This document shows, piece by piece, positions 1-11,611 of a stretch of 46,855 nt of DNA. Both the position numbers and the translations under genes were made by a program. The DNA comes from Plicaturopsis crispa FD-325 SS-3 (lineage: Eukaryota > Basidiomycota > Agaricomycetes > Amylocorticiales > Amylocorticiaceae). The stretch is from positions 1,750,476-1,797,330 of the forward strand of contig KN832559.1 in NCBI GenBank assembly GCA_000827205.1. Reading direction: 5' to 3'. Each line of letters begins with the position of its first letter. Position 1 is the first letter of the stretch. The notes under the pieces were generated by a model. The model made no database searches. It saw nothing but the letters and a program-made list of their open reading frames with translations, and was not told the origin of the DNA.

Positions 1-87
1 GCGCGCGGTGGTGAGTCGAGTGACTGAGGATAGTCTGTGGTGTACGAGGGTCCCTAAGCGTCCCCGGGGCTCATAACCTGTCAGAAA

Positions 88-271
88 CTATAAGTGCGAA
101 GCGGGTCGCGTCTCAGTCGCACTGTAAGAATAGTGGAATCGACTAAGTATTATGTACCTATAAGTGCGAAGCGGGTCGCGTCTAGTACATGTGTAAGTAT
201 CAAATGAAGGTGCAGTAGGTATAACACAACATACCTCAGTCGCACTGTAAGAATAGTGGAATCGACTGAGG
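88..271 (-). repeat. Dispersed repeat, left copy: duplicated two-part hairpin unit
   Basis: Read on the minus strand, part B (235-265, 31 nt) follows a pyrimidine-rich tract ending in CAG. It is followed by a GT...AG segment (182-234, 53 bp) and then part A (158-181, 24 nt). After a 15-bp spacer (143-157, also GT...AG) the same B (112-142) and A (88-111) recur directly fused. The two B copies are identical, as are the two A copies. B folds into a hairpin with outer arms CTCAGTCG/CGACTGAG and inner arms CACT/AGTG. A diverged copy with the same architecture lies at 44889-45064 in the opposite orientation. This is directly visible in the sequence; the function is unknown. Confidence 0.85.
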
Positions 272-1026
272 AAAAGAAAGGAGAAACAATGTCTGAACGT
301 GTCCATGAAAAAGCGTGGGAATAAAGTCCAAAGCCCCTAACATCCCAGGAATAAGTCGCAGGAATAATGATGTTTGGGGGACCGAGTAGAAAGGCTAGCT
401 CGGTGCCCCAAAGGTCATCGGTCATGTGACATGTGGCTGAAACGTCCGTGGGTTCAATTCCCCCTGCAGGAAAACGTTTTCCCAAGTGGACACCGGATGT
501 GCGCGGGCACTCCTATTCACGTCCAGTTTTGACACGTGGTCTATTGTTTGCGGATAGTGTCTGCAGATCCATCTGTTTGATGTGTGGATACACTGTCAGG
601 TCTGGGAAATTGGCAGTGGCTGAAGCCACTGCCTTGTTGATGGATGTTTCATTGGGCATCTATATAGCCGTTCTCAGGACATTTCCCACGGCATCTTTTA
701 CCTTTATACTTATCACACGACACTTGTACGCTACATTTGACTCCCTATACATTGGGTCCGGTGTATTGCAGGCTCCTCAGATAAGTCGAAGGTATGCAGA
801 TCTTACACTTTTTTACACCTCCATCAAAGTACTAGGGACTACAATGGTAGTACCGAGCACTTCTACTCCCCACTGTCCCACTTAAAAACTGTGCGTCCAT
901 ACCGAGTGCTGTTCCAGATATACATGCCGATTGAAATTGTACATTAAACCATAGGAACATTAAACCATAGGACAAGTACACATAGACGGATACATGCATA
1001 TCATATGTGTCTTTTTTGCTGGTCAA
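272..1026. other. Gene-poor stretch, part of the dispersed element
   Basis: No credible gene is seen. The first part continues the left repeat (weak similarity with the mirror region near 44850, including a shared TTCATGGAC on the element's sense strand). A perfect 10-bp inverted repeat with a 2-nt loop occurs at 612-633 (GGCAGTGGCT/AGCCACTGCC). An open frame at 433-885 resembles no family I know and has no convincing start context. Sequence after 886 is probably 3' flank of the DAHP synthase gene. Confidence 0.5.
374..413. repeat. Imperfect 14-bp inverted repeat (hairpin)
   Basis: Arms 374-387 and 400-413 pair with one mismatch (TTTGGGGGACCGAG against CTCGGTGCCCCAAA), with a 12-nt loop. It lies on the inner side of the left dispersed repeat, followed by a near-palindrome GTCATGTGAC at 423-431. 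The right-hand copy of the repeat has a GC-rich hairpin and a similar near-palindrome in the equivalent place, so both probably belong to the same element. Confidence 0.6.
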
Positions 1027-3019
<1,993 letters not shown>

Positions 3020-3791
3020 TGTTGTGGCAGGAGGAAAGAGAGGATGGGGGATGGACGAGTCAGATCGAGTCCAATACTTATAAATTTACGCGAAGGACTA
3101 CGATCGTGCTCAGCCCACGTGCGTTTGTGCCGCATCGGGCGGAGTCGCCACGCGAGCGTCGGAAATTGGAACGAGATTTCTTTCCCAACACGCTGCTGCT
3201 GTCTCTCTGAACCGCTGTCAACTTGTCTCTGAAACCAAGACTTTTGTCGCTTTCATTTCCGTGTGGTTCACGAGTTTATCGTAGGCAAGACGGTTGGGAT
3301 ATAGCTATTTTACTTCTGTCCTCTCAGTTCAAGCAGGCACCGATCAGACCGATAAGCTTCCGACATGTACGCGCATACTGTCTAGCCAGTGTATAATGTG
3401 GGCTTGTACACTTTCCATCAGTCTCTCAGTCTCGGGATCGCAGTGAAATTGCGACTGTATGACACTAAATGTAAGTAAGCTCGCCCCTCCGTCATGAATG
3501 TCCACATTAACTGTCAATTTTCGCGACATCGACGGACTCAAGTCTTAAATAATAAATATGTTTCCAACCGGCATAGCCGAGGCTCGTTCAGTGTCATGAG
3601 CATTTACAGGCTTTCACCGAGCGTTTACGCTCAGCAGTGTCCATTCACACGTTGCAACGTGCCTCACGGTGAACACGTGCTTCCTCTGCAGCAGTCTGGT
3701 CAGGACAGGACAAGCGCGCGCTAGTGATTGTTTGGAGTTCGTATAGCCAAGCGCGTCTGTGCTCCCGACATCTACGGTCACCCTGTTGCGT
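3020..3791. promoter_or_regulatory. Divergent intergenic region, DAHP synthase / patatin 1
   Basis: A 772-bp space between two divergent start codons. It must hold both promoters, but I see no clear TATA box or other defined element. Short open frames inside it (for example 3344-3541 minus and 3494-3724 plus) look like chance. Confidence 0.5.
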
Positions 3792-5019
3792 ATGCCTGAA
3801 GAACGCGGCCTACGGCTCCTCGCCCTCGGTGTGTACCATCATTATCTACTACCAAAGCCCCGTGGATTGACGTCGATTTGAACAGATGGAGGGGGCATAC
3901 GTGGTTTATCGGAACTATGTATACTTTCCAACATCATGTGGAGAATTAAAACGGAGAGGAAGCTGGAAACAGTGCCCCGCCCCTGCGAATATTTTGACAT
4001 GATTGCCGGAACGAGCACCGGGGGGTATGCGATCGGTCTTACTGTATTGTTCGACGCACAAGCTTATGAGCATATTGTTTTTCCATTAGCCTTATTGCAC
4101 TTATGGTGGGACGGCTACGATTGTCCGTAGACGAAGCTATCGCGCATTACACACCTCTGGCTGAGAACGTGTTTTCCGATATCAAGCCGTTCAGCACCGT
4201 AAGGAACGGCGGCAAGTTCAAGGCAACCAAATTGGAAGAGGCCATCCAGAACATCGTCAAGAAGCACGCGACAGGCGCGAATGCTGGGGAATTGGCGTTA
4301 CTTGATCCTGATCCAGGCTATCCAGAGTGCAAAACGTATGTGCATCCAATAACTGATCGCACCGTAACTACAACGCTTTGATATATGACTATCGGTATAG
4401 TTTTGTCTGCGCGATGCCAGCTGCCAACATGAACGCCAGAAAGGCCGTGCATTTCCGCACATACGCGGTACCGCACGAGGCGCCCTCCACATGCGCCATC
4501 TGGGAGGCAGGGCGCGCCACCTCCGCCGCGCCTACGTTTTTCAAGCCAATCTCTGTAGCGACGCCTACGCTAGAGACCTTCATCGATGGTGGGCTTGGGT
4601 GCAACAACCCCACACAGGAGCTACTCGACGAGGCCAAGCTAGTGTTTCCCGGGCGGCGCATTGCATGCGTCGTGAGTATTGGCACGGGGCATGCGAAGAC
4701 GATCGCGATCCCGCCGCCCGGGCACTTCAGCCTGCAGCAGCTGCTCCCGGCCGACGCCATCAAGGCGATGATCGCCATTGCGACGGACTGCGAGACCGTC
4801 GCTGAAGAAATGGCGAAGCGCTTTGGTGACACGCCGGGGGTGTATTGGCGGTTCAATGTCGAGCAGGGGATGCAGAAAATTACACTGGCGGAGTGGGAGA
4901 AGATGAGCGAGGTCGCGACGCATACGAACCAATACATAAGGACGGAGAAGGTAAGCAGGCAGCTGACCGAGGCAGTACATGCCCTCGTTAATGTGGTAGA
5001 GGAACCTATTTTGCGATAA
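3792..5019 (+). CDS. Patatin-like phospholipase 1
   Basis: Predicted acyl hydrolase acting on phospho- or neutral lipids through a Ser-Asp dyad. Exons 3792-3828, 3886-4024, 4090-4335, 4401-5019 give 346 aa. Motifs: oxyanion loop DGGGIRG (its Asp codon split by intron 1), nucleophile elbow GTSTGG with Ser56, and IDGGLGCNN with Asp203 completing the dyad. The downstream region includes a GRLRLSV block and the ATDCE and VYWRFNVEQG blocks. There is no signal peptide, so it is probably cytosolic. The start was chosen because the short first exon MPEERGLRLLAL runs straight into DGGG, as in the paralogue at 5122-6370. The substrate cannot be predicted. Confidence 0.9.
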
Positions 5020-5121
5020 GCAGGAAAAGATGTACAATTTAATGCGGTCACCGCATCCTGGTGAACCATCTGCACTAGTTCAAGTGTAATATTTTGAACA
5101 ATTATAATTTTTGAGTGACGG

Positions 5122-6370
5122 CTAACGCAAATTTGTCTCCGTAAGCTCCATCCTCTGTGCGTGGGTCTCCGTGCCCTGCTCACCGATAATAACCGCGACA
5201 GCATTCCCCAGCTCCTGCGCCACTTCATACTTCTTCATGTGGGCCGTAGTGTGACTATGCACGTCCGACATCTTGTTGAATTGACCAGCCTTGATATCCT
5301 GCAAGCCTTGCTCGACGTTGAACCGGAAGTACACATTCGGGATGTCGGCGTACTCCTTGGCCATCCTTTCAGCAGTGGCCTCGCAATCGGTGGCAATGTC
5401 GACCATCGCGTTAATAACCCGAGTTGGGACCACAGTTTGGAGGAAAGTAGGCATTGAAATGCTGATCGTGTTGATTTTGCCTGCGCCGATACTGATGATG
5501 CAGGCGTGGCGACGATTAGGGAAGAGATTATGGGCTTCCTCGATGACTTGGGCGGTAGGGTTGTTACGGCCGAGGCCGCCGTCGATGTATGGAACAGGAA
5601 TGGAGGCCCCAATCTTGATGCGCTTGAAAAAGGTTGGCGCGGCGGACGTGGCGCGCGCGGCTTTCCAGATCGGGCAATCAGTATACACCTCCTGGCTGGA
5701 TTCGTACGTGCGGAGGATTGCTGGTATGCTGGCGTTCATGTTCTGTGCACGCATAGCACAGACGAAGCTGCGCGATGGCGGTGGTCAATGCATGCATCGT
5801 TCGATGTATCGCATTGCTCACGTTTTACAGACACGGCCCCCTTCTGCTCCACGGTCCAGCATCGGTGCATTGGCGTCGCCTGTATGCTGTTGTATGACGT
5901 CCTGGAGCGACTTTTCTAGTTTACTCGCTTTGTAGAGACCGTCGCCACCAGGCTTCCAGGTCTTCGCATCGGAAAAGACCTTAGTGGCTAGATTTTCCCA
6001 GAGATCAATAGTATCCTTGATGGACAATCGCAGCCGCCCGAGCATTAAAGCTGTAATTCTTGTGTGAGCGGTCGACGATTTAGTTACGTGGGGACTAAGA
6101 AGTAGCGAAACAGGGACACACCCGCCCGTGCTCGTGCCCCCGATGAGATCGAAATAATCGCAAGGACGCGGGACCTCCGGCAAATCTTCCTCTACCATGA
6201 TTCGATGCATGATGGTCTCGAGTATGTAGAGCTGTGACAGCCCTCTTATTCCGCCACCGTCTATTGTTGCAGCGCACGTCAAAAAGAGTGCGTTAAATGC
6301 AACTGAGGGAGTGACTAGGCCCACCGAGAGACAGTAGCCTTACTCCGTCGTCAGATGACGCTTGAGACAT
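5122..6370 (-). CDS. Patatin-like phospholipase 2 (paralogue, tail to tail)
   Basis: Same family and same structure as the gene at 3792. Exons 6370-6325, 6260-6122, 6058-5822, 5767-5122 give 355 aa. DGGGIRG (Asp split by intron 1), GTSTGG with Ser59 and IDGGLGRNN with Asp203 are all present, so the dyad is intact. All three introns interrupt the same codons as in the neighbour, exon 2 has the same length (139 nt), and the summed length through exon 3 is the same (422 nt). The two genes converge with 102 bp between stop codons. This points to an old inverted duplication. The C-terminus carries a unique tail of roughly ten residues. Confidence 0.9.
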
Positions 6371-7051
6371 GGCGGGGGGTCCCGATTCACTGAGGAAAAA
6401 ACGATATGATAGATGAGGGATGGACGATGTATACAGGACAGCGTGTGGGCGTCATGCTGAAAAGCAGGAGGGAGCGTTTACACCGCACATAGATCTCGTG
6501 CCACATGCGGACGCAAATGCAGGCGTCTAGATACGACACGACACGGCATAGACACGTGCAGATTCTGGTAGCACAGGTTACGCGCCAGCGTTCGAGGTGT
6601 TCCTATATTTCATGCTGAGCAATTAGCAGGATGTTTAGGTACAGTGCAGTAGTGCGCACCCACATGCTTAGAGTGCTCATACAGTGTACACAGTCGACAT
6701 TCTCACTCGTCGCGTATTCGATTTGGGGGTGCGATAACCTGCGGTGTCATGGTAGAGACACCTGTTCTGGCCATTTGACCTTGAAAGGGAACGATCAAGA
6801 GAGGACGCGAGATACGATTTAGCCGTCGACCTGCTGTTGTCGGCGGTCGGCGGTCGACTGTCGGTCGACGTTGAGGAGCTGTCGAGGTCCGAGGAGCAGC
6901 CGCACCGTGATGTTTCTTTCCAAATCGAGACAACCTCCTATCGTCGCTGCTGCGTTTACGAATCGTCGCAGACTTGATCCTTCATGAGGAAAAGCTCTAC
7001 AGCTCGACCGATATTCTATCTGCATCTGAAGCGAGAGGCCTCACCAGTATC
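6371..7051. promoter_or_regulatory. Divergent intergenic region, patatin 2 / PIH1 gene
   Basis: A 681-bp space between divergent starts. It contains a short GC-rich stretch with repeated GTCGGCGGTCGAC-like words (about 6830-6870). No gene or defined promoter element is recognised. An in-frame extension of the PIH1 frame upstream of 7052 begins only at a non-ATG codon. Confidence 0.45.
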
Positions 7052-8388
7052 ATGAGTGCGTCCACGAGTGCTACAACTCGCGTAACGCTCTCCCCCACAC
7101 CCGGGTTTTGTGTGAAATCCACTGCACTAGTGGACTGCATATACAGCGACGCGCCCAATTCCAATCTATCCGCTTCCACATCTGCAAGCGCTCTAGCTGG
7201 TCAGCCAGTACAGACGCGGATACCAAAGGGCTTCAAGGTCTTCGTGAATGTCGCATGGGACAAGAACGTGCCCGCTCCCCCGCAGGTACCCGAAGACGTC
7301 GTTCAGCGTGCGATGCGCGGTGAGGACGTTGAGGAGGACTGGTACGTACCCGTGGTAGTGTCGAAAGGCCGGCAAGATGTCGATCGCGGTGAGCGCCAAC
7401 TTCGTTGCATGCTCTCGGTCATTGGACTGATAATAGGATAGCTGGGAAGCCATCCCTGGTCTTTGACTGTGTTATGAACGCGGGCTTGAAGGCGAGGACG
7501 CTACGCGAACCCGAGTTCAAGGATTATCTCATCGGTGCGTCGCAATCCCTTTTTTCCGTGCTACGCAGTGCTCGATGGACTTCAGTATACTGCGCCGACC
7601 GGTTTCTCGCATCCGTCCCATACTGTGCGCCGCTAATTTGATTCGTTTCATAGACCTTGCCCTCCAGCAAACTTCCGCACGCTCCTCTATCCCCTTGGCC
7701 CGACCATGGTCCACGCCGAATATACGCTCGAAAGGCAAAGTGGAAGGCTGGGTAGTTAGTCTACCCAAGTCGAACCCGAACGCAGCACTTTCCGAAAGGA
7801 AGGGTAAGGGAAAGCCGTTAATCGAGGAGATCAAACCAGGGTCAGAACCGACAACGAAGCCAGTTAAGGGGATCCTCAAGCCGACTGCGTCTCCATTGCC
7901 TACATCAAATGGAAAAGCGACGATAGTCACGGACGATGGTGAACCACTCGTCCCGCGCTGGACTTGGGAACAGACAGGTGAAGCGCTGGTACTCATAATT
8001 GAGGTGCCCGGAATGGTGCGTTCCCTAATTGTCGTCATTGCGTCCACGGTGTTGTCTATCTACATGCTAAGCGACGCGTGTATGACGAAGCCAGCGTTTT
8101 TCGTCACTGTTCCATGTATGCTTACATGTTTTCCCTTCCCAGACGCGTGCCCAAATACCTCAAGCGATTCTAGAGCTCGCACCCCGTCAGATATACCTCG
8201 ACGTGCCCGTTGCGTCCGGAGGCACCGCGTACCATCTCGACTTGGATCTCGATAGGAGTGATGCAGAGCTAGTGGCTTTGGATAAGGGTGATGTGATCGG
8301 CGGAGAGAAGCGGGCAAGGGCGCTTCATGTTGACACTGCACGCGCAGAGTGGAGGGTGGCGGAGGGTGTGGTAGTAGTGTATGCATGA
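7052..8388 (+). CDS. PIH1 domain protein (Nop17/PIH1D1-like, R2TP cofactor)
   Basis: Exons 7052-7388, 7442-7534, 7654-8015, 8143-8388 give 345 aa. The N-terminal half carries the PIH1 signature: LSPTPGFCVK, then KVFVNVAWDKNVP.PP, then AGKPSLVFDCVMN and a YLIDLALQ helix. The C-terminal part (from PRWTWEQTGEALVLIIEVPGM) is a CS-like beta-sandwich ending at the stop. PIH1 proteins act with Tah1 and the Rvb1/2 ATPases in the R2TP chaperone complex that assembles box C/D snoRNPs, RNA polymerase II and PIKK kinases. The start at 7052 is the first ATG in frame before the conserved block. The gene converges on the LIM gene, with 423 bp between stops. Confidence 0.85.
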
Positions 8389-8811
8389 AGATGCATGACC
8401 CCTTCATTTTATGCTCCCGTTCTGTCCACTTGTCGCTATCACTCGTACATACGTTTCAATAATTCATATAAAATGCCCCTTGTACTGAACGTTGAACAGT
8501 CTGAACCTGTACCACATTGTTTGGCATCGACCGACGAACTAAACAACCGCTCATTGCCGATGCAGGTGTCCCTGAACTTCGAGTTTGTGTAGCTCTCGAT
8601 AATGAGGATCATTCATAATCAGAAGGCGCAAGTTAAACGATAAAAGTAACGTAGTAACAGTAATCAGCTATCCAGATACAGCGTACGGATCTCCATCTAA
8701 GGATCGGCACAGGAGCCGCAGGTCCACCTAAGGTGTTTGAAATACAGGTCGTCGGGGTCGTAAATGGTCGTCGAATAATGATACTGATGGGGAACTCCGT
8801 AGGCGCAGGAT
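8389..8811. other. Intergenic 3' flank between convergent genes
   Basis: Holds the 3' ends of the PIH1 and LIM genes. No further gene, repeat or RNA is seen. Confidence 0.5.
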
Positions 8812-10522
8812 TTACCCGCCCGCCTTGCCCAGTAAGGCATAACCACTGCCCTGCGGACCGTGAAGCTAGAAAAATGAAGACCGGGAAAGTTAGCGACATG
8901 CGAAGAAAGAGCGACAGGCTCGCACCTTTCCGTAGCACCGATGACAGAGGGGGTCGCCGTCCTTCTCTGTGAGCCGGTTTGGGGCAAGCGAGCTCCCGCA
9001 CTCGGTGCACCGCAGGCACGACTTGTGCCAAGTCTTTCCTATAGCTTTCACCTATAATATGCAAATCAACTCAGCATTGAACTTTGGACCGCAAGATTGA
9101 GACGAAACCAAGACACAAGGATGCCGTGGGAGATTGCGATGGAAAGACGAACCTGCTCAGCGAAGTAGACGCTCTGCCCACACCTTCCACACTTCGGAAC
9201 GCCGCCGCCCCACACGCGCCCACCCGTCGGATTCGGAACCAAGGGCTTTGTTCCACCGAGCGCTGCACCGTACCGTGTTCCTGTCGCTGTGGGAACAAGC
9301 GGTGACGGTGTTGGGGTCGCGCGCCCGACGGTAGCGGACGCGAACTCCCGGCGCGGCGAGCCATAGTCAATAGGCGTCACCGTGCCCCCGTTCAAGGCGG
9401 ATACATCTTTAGCGGGAGATGATGACGGTGTAGGACGCTCCTTCGACGGACTTAGTGGGACGGTGCGCGGTAGACCGCCTGCGCCGCGACCCACGTGTGT
9501 GGTTGTCCCCTCGTATATAGGCGAGGGGGGAGTTTGCGGGCGTGCAGCAGCAGGCGAGTACCTATCTTCGTCGTACCTCTCCTGTTTTGCTGCACGGTCT
9601 TCGTCTTCCTCGTTCAGCTGCGAGACACCATTCGGGAAGCGCTCAGACGTCGGGCTGAGGGCGCGCGTCGGCCGCAAAATCTGATGTGTCGGTGTGCCCG
9701 TCGAGTGCGAGCGCAGGGCAATCGGAGATGGAGAGGGAAATGTGCGGCCGGAGGCCCCCGTGCCTGTAGTGTGGGCGCGCACCGGAGAGGCTGCACCGTT
9801 GCGAGACGGTGAGATAGCGCCTGTACGGGTGGGAGATATAGCGCGCGTGGGGGAAATGGTTCCGGGGCGAAACGGAGATGTGGCGCCGGAGCGGACACCG
9901 CCTGTGCTTTGCGTGCGCAGAGGCGATGCTGCGGGGAATATATTTGATTTTCCGGGCGACGTGTTTGGTGAGGACGGATTGGAAGAGAATAGATCACCGC
10001 GGTGGGGGAGGTTGGCCTGGCGTAGATCGCGTGTACCGAAGTGCTTGGAATGGCAGGGTTTACTGGATGTATATATTAGCGGCGAATGCATGGCGCGTAA
10101 CGACGGCTCACCAGTATGGCTATAGCGGTGGCAATATTCAGCATGAGATACGTTCACAAGCAGAGGGATACAGCACACCTGCTGGTCATGCTCGAGCAAC
10201 GTAAACGAGTCGAGTCTCTTGTTACAACTCATGCATGCTAAACATGGCTGCACATCTTGATTAGTAACGCACCCGCCTCGCCTTGCAGGACCTCATCGTA
10301 CCTTGTGGTAAAGCTATTCGCGTGCCAGATATTAGGTCAGTCGAGCTCCTATTACCCAGCGAGATCGCGACGCTCACCTTGCGGCCCGGGCCCATCACCT
10401 AGAAGTAAGTACGCGGACTTGTCAGTTCGGGCACGGCGAGAGAGCGGGAAACGGACCTGCTCAGCCGCGTAGACGGCCTTTTCGCAGCGGGGGCATATGG
10501 GGGAACCGCCAAAGGGGTGCAT
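8812..10522 (-). CDS. Two-LIM-domain protein with long Ser/Pro-rich linker; microexons of 8, 12 and 21 nt
   Basis: Exons 10522-10457, 10398-10378 (21 nt), 10313-10302 (12 nt), 10247-10179, 10119-10112 (8 nt), 10062-9153, 9051-8926, 8865-8812 give 421 aa. LIM1 (about residues 10-62) has C10/C13, H32/C35, C38/C41 and C59/C62. The 8-nt exon supplies Pro57, Tyr58 and the first two bases of zinc ligand Cys59. About 300 residues of low-complexity linker follow, with repeated SPTR/SPSR words. LIM2 begins KCGRCGQSVYFAEQ and ends near CHRCYGK. The tail is GPQGSGYALLGKAGG. Both LIM domains carry an intron after AEQ, consistent with domain duplication. LIM domains are protein-protein adaptors, often in actin and cell polarity signalling. 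The exact orthologue is not identified. Confidence 0.88.
10063..10178 (-). other. Intron - 8-nt microexon - intron in LIM1
   Basis: Intron 10178-10120 (59 bp, GTGTGC...CTATAG), exon CCATACTG at 10119-10112, intron 10111-10063 (49 bp, GTGAGC...ATCCAG). Splicing it in gives DQQ-PYC-KPC, which completes the last zinc site of LIM1. Skipping it removes Cys59 and shifts the frame. Confidence 0.82.
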
Positions 10523-10786
10523 TGTACAGCGACAATATAGAATAGTTAGAAACTAAGGACCGTTGGTGAATGGTTACAGACTCGTTTACAGCTGCAGCAC
10601 TGACTCCGACCCAGGCGACGTCAGACGCGGAGATCGAAATCCACGTGAAACAGCCTTAGCGGAGATTCAAAAAGATCAGATCAGATTTTTTCGTGCTGCG
10701 AGGACGTCGTCTGTCTCTTGTACACCGCACTCCTCCCTTTCCGCCCGCAATCCTTTACTAGATCCCCTTACTTTTTCACGCCCATC
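10523..10786. promoter_or_regulatory. Short divergent promoter region, LIM gene / eIF5A
   Basis: Only 264 bp separate the two divergent start codons, so the promoters must overlap or be shared. A pyrimidine-rich run lies just before the eIF5A start, as is common for highly expressed fungal genes. No TATA box is evident. Confidence 0.5.
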
Positions 10787-11611
10787 ATGTCCGACGACGA
10801 GCAGCACAACCAGACCTTCGAGCAGGTGTGTTTCCAGATTCCTTACCTTGCTGGGATGGCAAGACGATCGTTAAATCAGATCGCGTCCCATGTCGATTTT
10901 AAACTGGCCAATGGTCTTTTCTGACGGTTTTTCGTTTTTTCGTAGGCGAGTGCAGGCGCTTCGGCCACATTCCCCATGCAATGCTCGTCCCTCCGCAAAA
11001 ACGGACACGTCGTTATCAAGGGTCAGTTAGACGCAGGCTTTAGATGGTGTCCACGGCTGACGGCCGTATGTCTCTAGGCCGCCCTTGCAAGATTGTTGAC
11101 ATGTCCACCTCCAAGACCGGTAAGCACGGTCACGCCAAAGTGCATCTCGTCGCTATCGACGTGAGTAGTGCCCTTTCTTCCCCCGTGGCTGGTTGGTCTA
11201 ATAGATGTCCACAGATTTTCACTGGCAAAAAATTGGTGAGTTGTGATTGGCCCAGGATTAATCCGCCATCGGGCTGAGCCCACCCTGCGCTTATAGGAAG
11301 ACATCTGTCCGTCCACCCATAACATGGACGTTCCCAACGTTACCCGTAACGAATACCAGCTCGTACGTTCACCGACGACTTTTTGGTCGTTCAATATTGA
11401 TCACGTGGTGCAGGTGAACATCGACGAGGGTTTCCTTAACCTGATGACCCAGGATGGAACCCCCAAGGACGATGTCAAGGTCCCTGAGGGCGAGCTTGGC
11501 AAGCAGATCCAGACCGACTTTGACGATGGCAAGGATCTCCTTGTCACCATCATCTCCGCCATGGGCGAAGAGCTGGCTATGTCGGTCAAGGAAGCGCCTA
11601 AGGGCGCTTGA
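10787..11611 (+). CDS. TIF51A: Translation elongation/initiation factor eIF5A
   Basis: Exons 10787-10825, 10946-11021, 11078-11160, 11215-11235 (21 nt), 11297-11362, 11414-11611 give 160 aa, the normal size. The hypusination loop [12 protein letters not shown] is intact; Lys54 is the residue that deoxyhypusine synthase and hydroxylase would modify. The order is a short acidic N-terminus, the N-terminal SH3-like domain, and a C-terminal OB fold beginning near [10 protein letters not shown]. eIF5A relieves ribosome stalling, notably at polyproline, and aids termination. The 21-nt exon encodes only IFTGKKL. The start is fixed by [13 protein letters not shown], typical of the family. Confidence 0.97.

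Noticed and set aside
397-470. tRNA gene, from a B-box-like GGTTCAATTCC
   Set aside because: The T stem has a mismatch, no 5' acceptor strand pairs with the 3' side, and no anticodon arm can be drawn.
433-885. 150-codon plus-strand frame as a gene
   Set aside because: No motif, no splice-consistent extension, and it overlaps repeat-like sequence.
4389-5228. 279-codon minus-strand frame
   Set aside because: It lies opposite patatin exon 4 and has no motifs; it is a shadow of the GC-rich coding strand.
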